64,000 bases of DNA from Flavivirga sp. 57AJ16 (GCF_028736925.1 NZ_JAQZAT010000002.1:310001-374000), one strand, 5' to 3'. Shown: positions 9,769 through 19,583, counted from the stretch's first letter. The notes: generated from the letters alone by a model not told the origin. Made by a program: numbers and translations.

Positions 9769-10989
9769 ATGAAAAATATAATATTAAAATATTTAACAGA
9801 TGAATTAACAGATCTAGAGATAGAACAGTTACTTATTTGGCTTGAAAAACCAAAGAACCTAAAAGAATTTCAAACGCTTGTAAAAGAGAATTACAATATT
9901 AATATGGTGTATGATAATATTAATGAAGAAATGGCTCTACAAAAGGTGAGAAAGTTAATTCAAAAACGAAGCACATCGATTAGAAAACTATATATTAAAT
10001 ACGCCGCAGCCGCCATCTTTGTAATAGCCCTGACATCAACTTACTTCTTAAGAAACACTTTATTTAATAACAATATTGAAAACACAACACCCACCATTGT
10101 CAACAACCAAATAGAACCCGGTACCGATAAAGCCACCCTAACTTTGGAAACAGGTGAAACCATTATATTGGAAAAAGGTACCACCTACCAAACCCAAAAC
10201 GTCACCAGTAATGGAGAGACAATCAAGTACAGCCAGCTTGAAACAAGAAACCTGAAACCTGAAACCAACACATTAACCATTCCCCGAGGAGGCCAATTCC
10301 AGATCACCTTGGCAGATGGCACCCAAGTATGGCTTAATTCAGAAACCCAAATAAAATACCCGGTTGCCTTTGTTGATGGAGAACCCCGCAACGTTGAGCT
10401 TATCTACGGTGAAGCCTATTTTGACGTGAGCCCTAGCACCGACCACGACGGCTCCCATTTTAAAGTCATGAATAGCGGTCAGGAAGTCGAAGTCCTAGGT
10501 ACCGAATTCAACATCAAAGCCTACAAAGACGAAACCAACATATACACGACGTTAGTAGAGGGTAAAGTTCAAGTTAGCACTAATGTCACCTTGAACAGGG
10601 ACGAAGCGTTAAAAAATAGTCCTGAGGACTATTTTAGCGAAGGAGCCGGTCGGCGCGATGGCGAAGGACAAATACTGAGACCCGGCCAACAATCTACTCT
10701 TAACCCCGCTACCAACAGCTTAACCATAGCAACCGTTAACACCACTACAGAAACCTCCTGGCGCCATGGGATATTTGGCTTTCGGGGCAAGCCCCTGGAC
10801 GAGATCATGAAAGTGATTTCCAGATGGTATGATGTAGATGTGGTTTTTGAAAATAAAGATTTGAAAACCATCACTTTTAAGGGGGTTTTGGGTAAGGACC
10901 AAAGCATTATAGAGATATTAAATGCCATAAAAAGCTCGAGTATTATCAACAATTATGAGATACATGGGAAGACGGTCATTCTTAAATAG
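9769..10989 (+). CDS. FecR-family anti-sigma factor / signal transducer
   Basis: A 406-residue inner-membrane protein. A short cytoplasmic N-terminal region (residues 1-75) would bind the sigma factor. One membrane helix spans about 78-94 (AAAAIFVIALTSTYFL). The periplasmic part has the FecR domain from about 165 to 290 (IPRGGQFQITLADGTQVWLNSETQIKYP, then LIYGEAYFDV and VLGTEFNIKAY). A DUF4974-type C-terminal domain follows (FRGKPLDEIMKVISRWYDVDV). Residues about 275-300 (ALKNSPEDYFSEGAGRRDGEG) look like an added low-conservation loop. It would pass a signal from the STN domain of the SusC at 11388 to the sigma factor encoded divergently. Confidence 0.92.
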   Translation: MKNIILKYLTDELTDLEIEQLLIWLEKPKNLKEFQTLVKENYNINMVYDNINEEMALQKVRKLIQKRSTSIRKLYIKYAAAAIFVIALTSTYFLRNTLFNNNIENTTPTIVNNQIEPGTDKATLTLETGETIILEKGTTYQTQNVTSNGETIKYSQLETRNLKPETNTLTIPRGGQFQITLADGTQVWLNSETQIKYPVAFVDGEPRNVELIYGEAYFDVSPSTDHDGSHFKVMNSGQEVEVLGTEFNIKAYKDETNIYTTLVEGKVQVSTNVTLNRDEALKNSPEDYFSEGAGRRDGEGQILRPGQQSTLNPATNSLTIATVNTTTETSWRHGIFGFRGKPLDEIMKVISRWYDVDVVFENKDLKTITFKGVLGKDQSIIEILNAIKSSSIINNYEIHGKTVILK

Positions 10990-11387
10990 TTGACAATGGA
11001 AAATTGATAATTGAAAGTTCATGCTAAGCGGTATGCTATTCTGAGCATAGCGAAGAAGAATCGGCTAGGTAACGACTTTGAAAATTAGAATCTTAGCAAC
11101 TAAAAATAAACCAACAAAAAACACAAATTATGAAACGATGCCCAACTTAGACAAGTTCAGAGTTTAGAGTTACGAGTGAGCCAACTTAGTGCCTTTGCGC
11201 TCCTGCCATACCAAAAAGTGTGGTTTGCAAGAAAATATTGCAAGAGTAGGTAAACTTTAATCTCAAAACCTGAGATTCCCGTTTTAGAGGGAATAGAAAA
11301 GGAACAAAGTGGACACCTCGCTAAAAGTTACACTTCATCCCTTTTATCATTATTAATTAATTGTATAACTAATAACTATGTAAATTT
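10990..11387. other. Intergenic region with REP-like fragments
   Basis: No gene is supported in these 398 bases between FecR and SusC. Bases 11035-11062 (around CTGAGCATAGCGAAGAAGAATC) resemble the dispersed 'attctgagcgaagcgaagaatc' palindromic repeat family seen again at 46041-46072. The segment 10990-11015 is the low-complexity 'gttgacaatggaaaattgataattg' type that also occurs near 43400. The SusC promoter presumably lies within the last 100 bases, but no box is clear. Confidence 0.5.
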
Positions 11388-14300
11388 ATGAAAATTAAAT
11401 TAACCAATGCCTGTTTTCTTAGTAGAAGACAGCTTTTAATGATTATGATGAAAACCTTCATTTTCCTCTGTTGTTTATCGGTGTTCAGTATGACACCAAC
11501 ACGTATCTTATCTCAAAACGTGAAGATTAAAATTGCAGCCGATAAGGTGTTGACCGTTGATGAGGTATTCGACCTAATCATGAACCAAACCGACTACAAA
11601 TTCATTTACCAGGAAGGGATTTTTAAAGAATTTCCCCATGTTGCGGTAAATAAAGGGATTATAACAGCGAGCAGGTTGTTGCAGAAAAGCATTGCCGATA
11701 AAGACCTCAATGTCATTTTAACCACTAATAACACCATCATCATCAAATTAAAATCGTTGAGTAATGACCAACAAATACAGGTATCGGGTAAAGTGACCGA
11801 CGAAAAAGGCCTTGGTATTCCTGGCGCTACCGTGTTTATTAAAGGTACCGCTAGAGGTACAGCCACCAACTTGGACGGTTATTATACCATTGATATCCCC
11901 TTTGCAGAAAATGTTTTAGTATTCTCTGCCCTAGGCTTTACTACAGAAGAAGTGATGGTGGGCAATCAAAATACAATCGACATAACCTTAAAAGAAAATA
12001 TAGATGAACTGGGTGAAGTAACTATCAACGCAGGTTATTATACAACTTCCCAAAAAACAGCTACCGGAAGTATTTCTAAAATTACGGCTGAAGAGATTGA
12101 AAAACAACCCGTTACAGATGTGTTGCAGACTCTTAGAAACCGAATTCCCGGCCTACAAGTTACCCCAAGAAGTGGGACTTACGGGTCGGCGCCAGATATT
12201 CAGGTACGTGGTAGAAACTCCATCGCTGCCGGTACTATGCCACTTATTCTATTGGATGGTGTTCCTATTCAATCCAGTATCAATACTATTGGTTCACAAT
12301 CCCTAGATGGTTCCGCCTTTAGTCTCTTGCTTAATCTTAACCCTTCCGATATTGATGAAATCAATGTACTTAAAGATTCAGATGCTACATCATTATATGG
12401 GTCACGTGGTGCCAACGGTGTTATATTAATAACCACTAAAAAATCTAACGTCTCTGGATTGCAGTTAAGTGTGAATACTTACACCGGGATTCAGGAATTG
12501 CCCCATCGTGTAGAGTATCTAAACGCAGAACAATACCAGGATATGCGATACGAAGCTTTGGCCAATGACGATTTAACACCGTCCACGAGCAATGCAGCCG
12601 ATCTATTGGACTGGGATACCTCTAATGTTACCGATTGGCAGGAACTCTTTTTAGGAAAGACCAATATTACGAAAGATTTGAACGTCTCCTTAAAAGGTGG
12701 TAGCGAAACCACCCATTTCTATTTAAATGCCGGTTACCATGACGAAGGTTCCATATCTCCCGGCGATCGTAGTTTAATTCGAAAAAGCATCCGCGGTAAT
12801 ATTAACCACATATCCTTAGATCGTAGATTCCAATTGGATTTGGCTATGGCTTATGGTATTTCCAATGTCGATTTGAACCAACAAAACTTGGTTAACTCAA
12901 CCGACTTAGCACCTTATTACCCCATTTACGACAATAATGGCGCCCCCAATTGGTCAGCGGCAGGGTTTAGGGGCTTCCCTTTGGCTTATAGTATGCAACC
13001 TTTTAACAGCGACTCTAAAAACTACAGTGGTAATTTAAGTATGAGTTATGAGCTGTTCAAAAACTTTACAGTGGCTTTAACTTCTGGATTTAACAGCACC
13101 ACTAGCGATCAAATACTAATTCAGCCCACACCATCTTTAGATCCTAATGGATTCTTCAACACAGGATCGGCCCAATATGGTAATTACGATAACAATACCT
13201 GGATTATGGAGCCTCAATTGAAATATGAACTCAACCTTGGTATTCACAAACTTAATTTTCTAGTGGGTTCTACCTTTCAAAACGTTTTTACAGAATCCTT
13301 TTCTGCCACGGGACGCGATTATCCTAACGATGCTTTGCTTTACAATTTGGGCTCAGCAGGAAGTGTTTCCAATCTGGGTGGAACTACCAGTGAGTACAAC
13401 TATGCCTCCGTGTTTAGTAGGGTGTCTTATAATTACGCCAACAAGTATTTGGTAAATGCCAATTTTAGACGTGATGGATCGTCTAAATTCGGTCCAGGCA
13501 ACCGTTTTGGTAATTTTGGTTCCCTTGCAGCCGCCTGGGTATTTAGCGAAGAGACTTTCTTTCCTACAGGTAAAGTCTTTACCTTCGGAAAACTCCGTGG
13601 TAGTTATGGTATTAGCGGTAACGATCAGATTCCTGATTATGGTTATTTATCCAGTTACTCCAGTATCTCATCTGGATCCTTGGCCTATAACGGTGTGGCG
13701 CTGTCCCCTAGTGGCCTGTCCAATCCCAACTTTCGATGGGAAGAATCTAAAAAAACAGAACTTGCCATCGAAACGGGTTTCCTAAATAACCGTGTTCAAT
13801 TAAATGTAAATTACTTTAAAAGCAAGTCCGATAACCAACTGATCAGTTACAGCTTTTCACCACAATCGGGATTTACTAGTTTTCAGGCCAATTTCCCTGC
13901 TACTGTAGAGAATACAGGATTTGAAATTACTTTAAACACTACCAACGTTAAAACCCAAAATGTAAGGTGGACTACCAACCTCACCTTGTCCAAAAGCAAA
14001 AACAAAATAGCTCGGTTTGACGGTATTGAAAATACTTTCTATGCATCTCAATACGCTGTAGGTGAATCCTTAAGCGTGCGTAAAGCCTATGTTTTTGAAG
14101 GTTTGGACAATACCGGAGTTCCCGTATACACTGATTTGGACGATAGCGGAAGTATTAACGGTGAGGACAGAGTCATTATTGGAGATAGCGACCCCTTGTA
14201 CGGCGGCATACAAAACAACATCACTTATAAAAATTGGGACTTAGGATTCTTTATAGATTATACCCGTGTTAATGAATTTAGAAACTTCATTCCCGCCAGC

Positions 14301-14672
14301 CGTATAGGGCGGTTAAATATTAATACCACAACGTTCTTTTTAGATCGCTGGCAACAACCGGGCGATGAACTAACCACTAACATCCCGAAGTTTACAACCA
14401 GTAGTCGTACTTACAACGCACGGTTCTTCTCTCAATCATCATTATGGTGGGTGACCGAAAATATTTTTAGGCTGAGTAACGTATCCCTGGCATACAATCT
14501 GCCAAAGAGACTTATGAGCGATTTACATTTGGAGAGTGCCAAGTTGTACCTAAACGCCCAAAACGTATTTGTGTTTGACAAATACCGTGATCAGCGTTAC
14601 GATCCCTTAACAGGAAATGGTGTTGTACCGCCATTACGTACTATTGTTTTAGGAATCAATCTTAATCTTTAA
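11388..14672 (+). CDS. SusC/RagA-type TonB-dependent receptor with STN signalling domain
   Basis: A 1094-residue outer-membrane transporter. A long signal peptide ends near residue 43. Next comes an STN (secretin/TonB short N-terminal) domain at about 44-122, the hallmark of receptors that signal to FecR. Then come a carboxypeptidase-regulatory-like beta domain at about 132-205 (GKVTDEKGLGIPGATVFIKG), a plug domain (QVRGRNSIAAGTMPLILLDG, then LKDSDATSLYGSRGANGVILITTKK), and a beta-barrel to the C-terminal aromatic-rich end. With the SusD 10 bases downstream it should form a pedal-bin importer. The FecI/FecR pair upstream is its likely regulator. Such pairs import glycans or oligopeptides; the adjacent peptidase makes a peptide plausible. 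Confidence 0.95.
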   Translation: MKIKLTNACFLSRRQLLMIMMKTFIFLCCLSVFSMTPTRILSQNVKIKIAADKVLTVDEVFDLIMNQTDYKFIYQEGIFKEFPHVAVNKGIITASRLLQKSIADKDLNVILTTNNTIIIKLKSLSNDQQIQVSGKVTDEKGLGIPGATVFIKGTARGTATNLDGYYTIDIPFAENVLVFSALGFTTEEVMVGNQNTIDITLKENIDELGEVTINAGYYTTSQKTATGSISKITAEEIEKQPVTDVLQTLRNRIPGLQVTPRSGTYGSAPDIQVRGRNSIAAGTMPLILLDGVPIQSSINTIGSQSLDGSAFSLLLNLNPSDIDEINVLKDSDATSLYGSRGANGVILITTKKSNVSGLQLSVNTYTGIQELPHRVEYLNAEQYQDMRYEALANDDLTPSTSNAADLLDWDTSNVTDWQELFLGKTNITKDLNVSLKGGSETTHFYLNAGYHDEGSISPGDRSLIRKSIRGNINHISLDRRFQLDLAMAYGISNVDLNQQNLVNSTDLAPYYPIYDNNGAPNWSAAGFRGFPLAYSMQPFNSDSKNYSGNLSMSYELFKNFTVALTSGFNSTTSDQILIQPTPSLDPNGFFNTGSAQYGNYDNNTWIMEPQLKYELNLGIHKLNFLVGSTFQNVFTESFSATGRDYPNDALLYNLGSAGSVSNLGGTTSEYNYASVFSRVSYNYANKYLVNANFRRDGSSKFGPGNRFGNFGSLAAAWVFSEETFFPTGKVFTFGKLRGSYGISGNDQIPDYGYLSSYSSISSGSLAYNGVALSPSGLSNPNFRWEESKKTELAIETGFLNNRVQLNVNYFKSKSDNQLISYSFSPQSGFTSFQANFPATVENTGFEITLNTTNVKTQNVRWTTNLTLSKSKNKIARFDGIENTFYASQYAVGESLSVRKAYVFEGLDNTGVPVYTDLDDSGSINGEDRVIIGDSDPLYGGIQNNITYKNWDLGFFIDYTRVNEFRNFIPASRIGRLNINTTTFFLDRWQQPGDELTTNIPKFTTSSRTYNARFFSQSSLWWVTENIFRLSNVSLAYNLPKRLMSDLHLESAKLYLNAQNVFVFDKYRDQRYDPLTGNGVVPPLRTIVLGINLNL

Positions 14673-14682
14673 AAATAATATC

Positions 14683-16074
14683 ATGCAATATATAAAACAC
14701 ATCGCAGTACTTTCCGTAAGAAATGTGCTTATCCTATGTTTACTTGCTTTGTTAGCAGTGTCTTGTGAAGAATTTGTGGACACCCAATTTCCTGTTGATA
14801 AGATATCAGAAGAACAAGTATTCGAAAATAATGAAAGTCTAGTAAGTGCCTTGCGTTCCGTATATGGAAGACTTGCAAACGGGGCTTCTTTAATAGAAAT
14901 TTATCCGGTCTTATTTGCCGATGAGCTGATTGTTACCAATGCCGGTGGCAGTACGCAAGAAGCACAAGAAAATTCGTATAGCGATGCTACCGATTACGGT
15001 TATTTTAGCTATTTGTACAATGCCATTTACAGTGCGAATGCCATTTTAAAGAATTTGGAAAACCCTAGTCCCAAGCTATCGACTGATGTGGTGAATCAGG
15101 TGTTGGGAGAAACCTTTTTTTTAAGAGCTTACAGCTACTTTTTACTCGTTAACTTTTATGGCGATGTTCCCTATATAACCGAAACTGATCCTTACATTAG
15201 CGGTTTACAACCCAGAGATACCGAGGCATTTGTTTACGAAAACATAGAACAGGACTTATTGGATGCCCTCACGTATTTAGACAATACCTATCCCGAAACC
15301 GGCAAATTCAGGATCAACAGCCACGTTGTCAAAACCCTGCTGGCCAAAGTATACCTGTATCAGGAAGAATGGAGTTCTGCCGAAAGTTATGCGACTCAGG
15401 TTATCAGTGCCCCAGAATATGAACTGGAACCGGATTTATTGGATGTATTTACTGCGGGGAGCACAGAAACGCTTTGGCAGTTTTGGAACGAGAATAATTA
15501 TGTAAATATCACTGCTTCCTACGTGCCTTTTGATGTTACCAACGTGTTTTACAGATTACGCCCCACCTTAGTGAATTCCTTTGAGGCAGAAGACCAAAGA
15601 CTGGATGTATGGATTGGAGAAGGCACCGATTTAAACACCAATACAAGTGTTTACTTTCCATACAAATACCGTTTGCGCAATGCAGATGCTAACAGAACAG
15701 AATTTTTAATCCTGTTCCGATTGGCAGAATTGTATCTTATAAGGTCTGAAGCTAATGCCAATCTCGATACTCCTGCCTCTTTGGAAGCTGCTGTAGATGA
15801 TTTGGAAACCATACGATTACGGGCCGGTATTAGCACGCCGTTAATCGCTTCTACAAAAACGGAAGTCTTAAATGTAGTTTATACCGAGCGTCGTCACGAA
15901 CTCATGTTTGAGAATGCCAACCGTTGGTTTGATTTAATCCGCACAGACCGTGCTACCACTGTGCTATCTGCTATTAAACCCAATTTTAAATTGTTTACAA
16001 CAAAGTTGCCCATTCCCAATGCCATTTTGGAGAAAAACCCAAATTTAGAACAGACCACGGGCTACAATAACTAA
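14683..16074 (+). CDS. SusD/RagB-type surface lipoprotein
   Basis: A 463-residue SusD-family ligand-binding lipoprotein. The lipobox LAVSC puts the lipidated cysteine at residue 28, so the protein is anchored to the outer membrane and caps the SusC barrel encoded 10 bases upstream. The TPR-like SusD fold is seen in the segments VSALRSVYGRLANG, LGETFFLRAYSYFLLVNFYGDVPYI and, near the end, RLAELYLIRSEANANL and VYTERRHELMFENANRWFDLIRT. The protein is shorter than typical glycan SusDs (500-550 residues), nearer to the size of RagB-like members. A hairpin and the second ABC module follow. Confidence 0.94.
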   Translation: MQYIKHIAVLSVRNVLILCLLALLAVSCEEFVDTQFPVDKISEEQVFENNESLVSALRSVYGRLANGASLIEIYPVLFADELIVTNAGGSTQEAQENSYSDATDYGYFSYLYNAIYSANAILKNLENPSPKLSTDVVNQVLGETFFLRAYSYFLLVNFYGDVPYITETDPYISGLQPRDTEAFVYENIEQDLLDALTYLDNTYPETGKFRINSHVVKTLLAKVYLYQEEWSSAESYATQVISAPEYELEPDLLDVFTAGSTETLWQFWNENNYVNITASYVPFDVTNVFYRLRPTLVNSFEAEDQRLDVWIGEGTDLNTNTSVYFPYKYRLRNADANRTEFLILFRLAELYLIRSEANANLDTPASLEAAVDDLETIRLRAGISTPLIASTKTEVLNVVYTERRHELMFENANRWFDLIRTDRATTVLSAIKPNFKLFTTKLPIPNAILEKNPNLEQTTGYNN

Positions 16075-16103
16075 TCTGTTAAACATATAATCATTAGGAT
16101 CTA

Positions 16104-16130
16104 TCCGGGGATTCATATTTCCAATCCCCG
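16104..16130 (+). terminator. Hairpin between SusD and ABC genes
   Basis: Arms CCGGGGATT (16104-16112) and AATCCCCGG (16122-16130) are perfectly complementary over 9 bp with a 9-base loop. No T tract follows, so it may stabilise or process the SusCD mRNA, or weakly attenuate read-through into the ABC module. Confidence 0.5.
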
Positions 16131-16158
16131 GGTAATCTAATATCTAAACCCTTAGTAT

Positions 16159-17088
16159 ATGAGTGAGTCTATAATAAAGGTTCAGGGATTATCGCATCGA
16201 TATTCTAAATCCTGGGCTATAAAAGACATTAATTTTGAAATCAAAACCCATGGTATTCTTGGCCTTTTAGGTTCCAACGGTGCCGGTAAGTCAACTACCA
16301 TGAATATCATGTGTGGGGTGTTGAACCAAACAGAAGGAAAAGTGTTTATTGATGGTGTGGATATGCAAACCAACCGTCAGGAAGCCAAAAAACTTATTGG
16401 GTTTTTACCACAAAATGCCCCTTTGTACCACGACTTGACTGTCGATGAGTATTTGATCTACACCGCTAATTTAAGATTAATTTCCCATGAGAAGATTGCC
16501 GAAGCCGTGGAAGTGGCTAAGCATAAATGCGGTATTAGTCATTTTAGTAAACGTCTCATTAAAAACCTGTCCGGAGGGTATCGTCAGCGTGTTGGTATTG
16601 CTCAGGCTATTATCCACAACCCCAAAATAGTGGTGTTGGACGAACCAACCAATGGTCTGGATCCCAACCAAATCCTGGAAGTACGAAAACTGATGAAGTC
16701 CATCGCGCAAGAACGCGCCGTTATTCTGTCTACCCACATCCTCCCTGAAGTTCAGGCCACCTGTGACGAGATTCGGATGATAGACCACGGGAGGATGGTG
16801 TTTAGTGGTACCATGGCGTCCTTTAACAATTATATCCAGTCCAACACCTTGTTAATACAATTGACTAAACTTCCTAATATAGAAGCTTTATCAAATCTGG
16901 AAGGCATTTCAAAAGTAGAAACCCTACCACATCATTTTTATAGACTAGATATTGACACGAAAGACGCCGACCGCATCGAGCAAATCGTTGCTACTAGTGT
17001 TTCCAAAGGTTGGGGGGTTCAGGAAGTCGTTAAAGAAAAAGTGTCTCTGGAAGAAATCTTTGCCCAACTCTCCGTTAAACAATCTTAA
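16159..17088 (+). CDS. ABC transporter ATP-binding protein, GldA-like
   Basis: A complete 309-residue ABC ATPase: Walker A GSNGAGKST (38-46), Q-loop near GFLPQNAPL (81-89), signature LSGGY (137-141), Walker B IVVLDEP (157-163) and the H-loop histidine H193 (STHILPE). The size and the long C-terminal regulatory tail (about 220-309) match GldA-type ATPases. The fused GldFG permease follows after 28 bases, so together they form one transporter. It is a clear paralogue of the partial gene at the start of the window. The two modules therefore bracket the MutS/M16/SusCD genes. Confidence 0.93.
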   Translation: MSESIIKVQGLSHRYSKSWAIKDINFEIKTHGILGLLGSNGAGKSTTMNIMCGVLNQTEGKVFIDGVDMQTNRQEAKKLIGFLPQNAPLYHDLTVDEYLIYTANLRLISHEKIAEAVEVAKHKCGISHFSKRLIKNLSGGYRQRVGIAQAIIHNPKIVVLDEPTNGLDPNQILEVRKLMKSIAQERAVILSTHILPEVQATCDEIRMIDHGRMVFSGTMASFNNYIQSNTLLIQLTKLPNIEALSNLEGISKVETLPHHFYRLDIDTKDADRIEQIVATSVSKGWGVQEVVKEKVSLEEIFAQLSVKQS

Positions 17089-17116
17089 AGCATTAAAAAT
17101 AAACAACATAAATACA

Positions 17117-19402
17117 ATGAAGCGAATATTTAAAATAGCAAAACTCGACCTTAACCTATGGTTTTATTCTCCTGTGGCCTGGTTAATTCTAACCGTATTT
17201 TTTATACAAATAGGTGTGAAGTTTAATGAGTTGTTTGAAGTCTATAGCAAGGGAGAGTTTTTAGGAAGACAGTACACTAATTTAACACAAATTATTTTTG
17301 TACAGGATTGGGGGCTTTTTAGAAGCATTCAACAGAATTTATATTTATTTATCCCCCTTTTAACCATGGGACTCTTAAGTAGGGAGTATAGCCAAGGTAC
17401 TATTAAGTTATTATTATCTTCTCCAGTTAAGATATTACAAATTGTTATGGGCAAATTTTCGGCCATGGTTATATATGGTTTTCTAATGATGTTTATGTTA
17501 CTGCTTTTTGTGGTTATTGCTAATTTTTGGATATTGAACATGGATTGGGGATTGGTGCTCTCTGGTATGCTTGGGCTTTTTCTTGTGATTTGCGCTTATG
17601 CATCCATTGGCATTTTTATGTCCAGTTTAACCTCCTATCAAGTGGTGGCAGCTATTAGCACGTTATTAACATTGGGTGTTTTGAATTATGTGGGGCAAAT
17701 ATGGCAAGACATTCGATTTGTGAGTGATATTACCTATTTTCTGTCCATTTCAGGCAGAGCTGACGAGTTTATCCTAGGATTGATTACCACCAAAGATATC
17801 CTGTATTTCATCATCGTCATCACCTTGTTTTTAGGTCTTACCTATCTCAAATTAAAACACAGTACAGAATCCAATACCTTACCTATAAAGTCCGGACAGT
17901 ATGCCTTGCTGGTTACAGTGTTATTACTACTGGGCTATATTATTTCTAAACCACAGTTTATTGGCTATATAGACGCTACCGAAACTAACACACAAACTCT
18001 TACGCCCAATTCCCAGAAAGTGGTGAAGCAGTTACAAGGTAAGCCCATTACTATTACAACCTATGTTAATATTCTAGACTTTTTTAATTATTATAGCGGT
18101 TTGCCGGATCAACGGAATGCCGATTTTTCCCGATTCAAACAATACACCCGATTCTTACCTCAAATAGACATGAAATATGTGTATTATTACGATAAAGGTC
18201 CTTCTAATACCATTTATAAGCGAAATCCGGGATTGAATGATAGAGAACTGGCAAAAAAGATTGCCGAAACCCAAGATCTGGATTTTGATATGTTCCTGTC
18301 ACCTAATAAAATGAAAGCCATTAAAGATCTGGAATCTGAAAATTATACTTTTATTAGGGAAATAAAAGTAGGTGACTCCGCAATCTATTTAAGGGTTTTT
18401 CAAGATCAGATAAAATTTCCGATGGAACAGGAAATCACTGCTGCATTTAAAAGCCTGTTAGTGACCAACCCTGAAGTTGGCTTTTTAACAGGATATAACG
18501 AGCGTTCCCTTAATAAAATAGGTGATAAACATTATGCGTTGCCGACCATTCAAAAGGGGTTCCGTTATGCATTGATCAATCAGGGATTCCGGGTTAAGGA
18601 AGTAATGCCGAATGCAATTAATAAGGATAATATTAGTATTTTGGTAATTGCAGATCCTATTGATAGTTACAGTGATGCCGATATGGAAGCGATTATAGCT
18701 TATTACCAAAGTGGTAAAAATTTGTTGGTGCTAACCGAGCCAGAAAACAGTATCCGTTTAAAACCCTTATTGGATACTTTGGGCGTTACCATTCATAAAA
18801 ATTTTTTAATAACCGACTCCAAAGATGTGTCGCCTTTTGTTTTGAAAACCAAACTTACTGAAAATACTTCCGCATTATCCGAAACTTTCTCAGATTTAGT
18901 AAAAGAGGATACTATCTTTACCATGACCAGGCTTACCGATTTAAAAGTGACTAATCCTGCTTTTAAGACCTTTCCCTTATTACAATCTAAAGCAACCAAT
19001 TTAAAAACCATTGATTCCGTGCCACTAAATACAGAAACCATCGATTTTGAAGCTTTGCCGGAACTGACCCCAGATCATAAAACCACAGCTGTAGGGATGA
19101 CGCGTTTTATAAAGGATAGAACTCAAAAAATTGTGGTAATGTCTGATGCCGATGTATTTAGTAATGGCGAACTTACCCGGAGCAATATACCCCAACAGAA
19201 CTTTAAATTGTTTACGGCTTTATTTAATTGGTTTAGCGATGGTGAATTTCCTATCAATGTGAATCGGGAAACACCTCCGGATAAAAAGCTTACCGTTAGT
19301 AAATCTCAAATAAAATTTATAAATGTAGTGTTGGTTTGGATGGTTCCGATATTTTTGGTCGCCACTTCAATATTTATATTGTTGAGACGTAAAAAGAAAT
19401 AA
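17117..19402 (+). CDS. GldF-GldG fusion-type ABC transporter permease/auxiliary protein, copy 2
   Basis: A 761-residue GldF-GldG fusion. I place the start at the ATG at 17117 (MKRIFKIAKLDLNLWFYSPVAW), because the longer reading upstream overlaps the ATPase gene and adds 55 basic, non-homologous residues. Residues about 1-240 are the ABC-2 permease. From about 255 there is a GldG-like anchor, a large extracytoplasmic domain (SGLPDQRNADFSRFKQYTRF) and a last helix ending LLRRKKK. It aligns along its length with the protein at 470-2803, sharing FYSPxAWLIL, LLxxSSPxxxLQIVxGKF and the terminal RRK. The cargo is unknown. Confidence 0.9.
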   Translation: MKRIFKIAKLDLNLWFYSPVAWLILTVFFIQIGVKFNELFEVYSKGEFLGRQYTNLTQIIFVQDWGLFRSIQQNLYLFIPLLTMGLLSREYSQGTIKLLLSSPVKILQIVMGKFSAMVIYGFLMMFMLLLFVVIANFWILNMDWGLVLSGMLGLFLVICAYASIGIFMSSLTSYQVVAAISTLLTLGVLNYVGQIWQDIRFVSDITYFLSISGRADEFILGLITTKDILYFIIVITLFLGLTYLKLKHSTESNTLPIKSGQYALLVTVLLLLGYIISKPQFIGYIDATETNTQTLTPNSQKVVKQLQGKPITITTYVNILDFFNYYSGLPDQRNADFSRFKQYTRFLPQIDMKYVYYYDKGPSNTIYKRNPGLNDRELAKKIAETQDLDFDMFLSPNKMKAIKDLESENYTFIREIKVGDSAIYLRVFQDQIKFPMEQEITAAFKSLLVTNPEVGFLTGYNERSLNKIGDKHYALPTIQKGFRYALINQGFRVKEVMPNAINKDNISILVIADPIDSYSDADMEAIIAYYQSGKNLLVLTEPENSIRLKPLLDTLGVTIHKNFLITDSKDVSPFVLKTKLTENTSALSETFSDLVKEDTIFTMTRLTDLKVTNPAFKTFPLLQSKATNLKTIDSVPLNTETIDFEALPELTPDHKTTAVGMTRFIKDRTQKIVVMSDADVFSNGELTRSNIPQQNFKLFTALFNWFSDGEFPINVNRETPPDKKLTVSKSQIKFINVVLVWMVPIFLVATSIFILLRRKKK

Positions 19403-19452
19403 AGTGTCGCGCTGCCAAAGTTTTTTAGAGCTTTGGCAGAGCAATATATTTC
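19403..19452 (+). terminator. Hairpin after the second GldFG gene
   Basis: CTGCCAAAG and CTTTGGCAG (about 19411-19439) form a 9-bp stem around a T-rich loop directly after the GldFG stop. The T run is in the loop rather than after the stem, so intrinsic termination is uncertain. Confidence 0.45.
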
Positions 19453-19557
19453 TTATTCAATTTTAGCAGAACCCAGTCGGTAAGCAACCAAATCCTCCAA
19501 AACCATCTCCACCCATTCCTCGGTATTGCTTTTGGTTTGGTAACGTGCGGTGTTCTT
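19453..19557 (-). pseudogene. C-terminal remnant of an unidentified gene
   Basis: On the minus strand, 34 codons ending in TAA at 19453-19455 read as a natural protein tail (residues such as EEWVEMVLEDLVAYRLGSA). Upstream the frame runs into a stop at about 19567, where a repeat-bearing segment begins. It looks like a gene cut by the insertion of the following repeat. The family is not recognised. Confidence 0.4.
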
Positions 19558-19583
19558 AACAAGTAATTAAAGCGTTGTAAAAG

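Noticed and set aside
16952-17116. Upstream extension of the second GldFG protein
   Set aside because: It overlaps the ATPase gene in another frame, is lysine- and serine-rich, and has no counterpart in the paralogue at 470.
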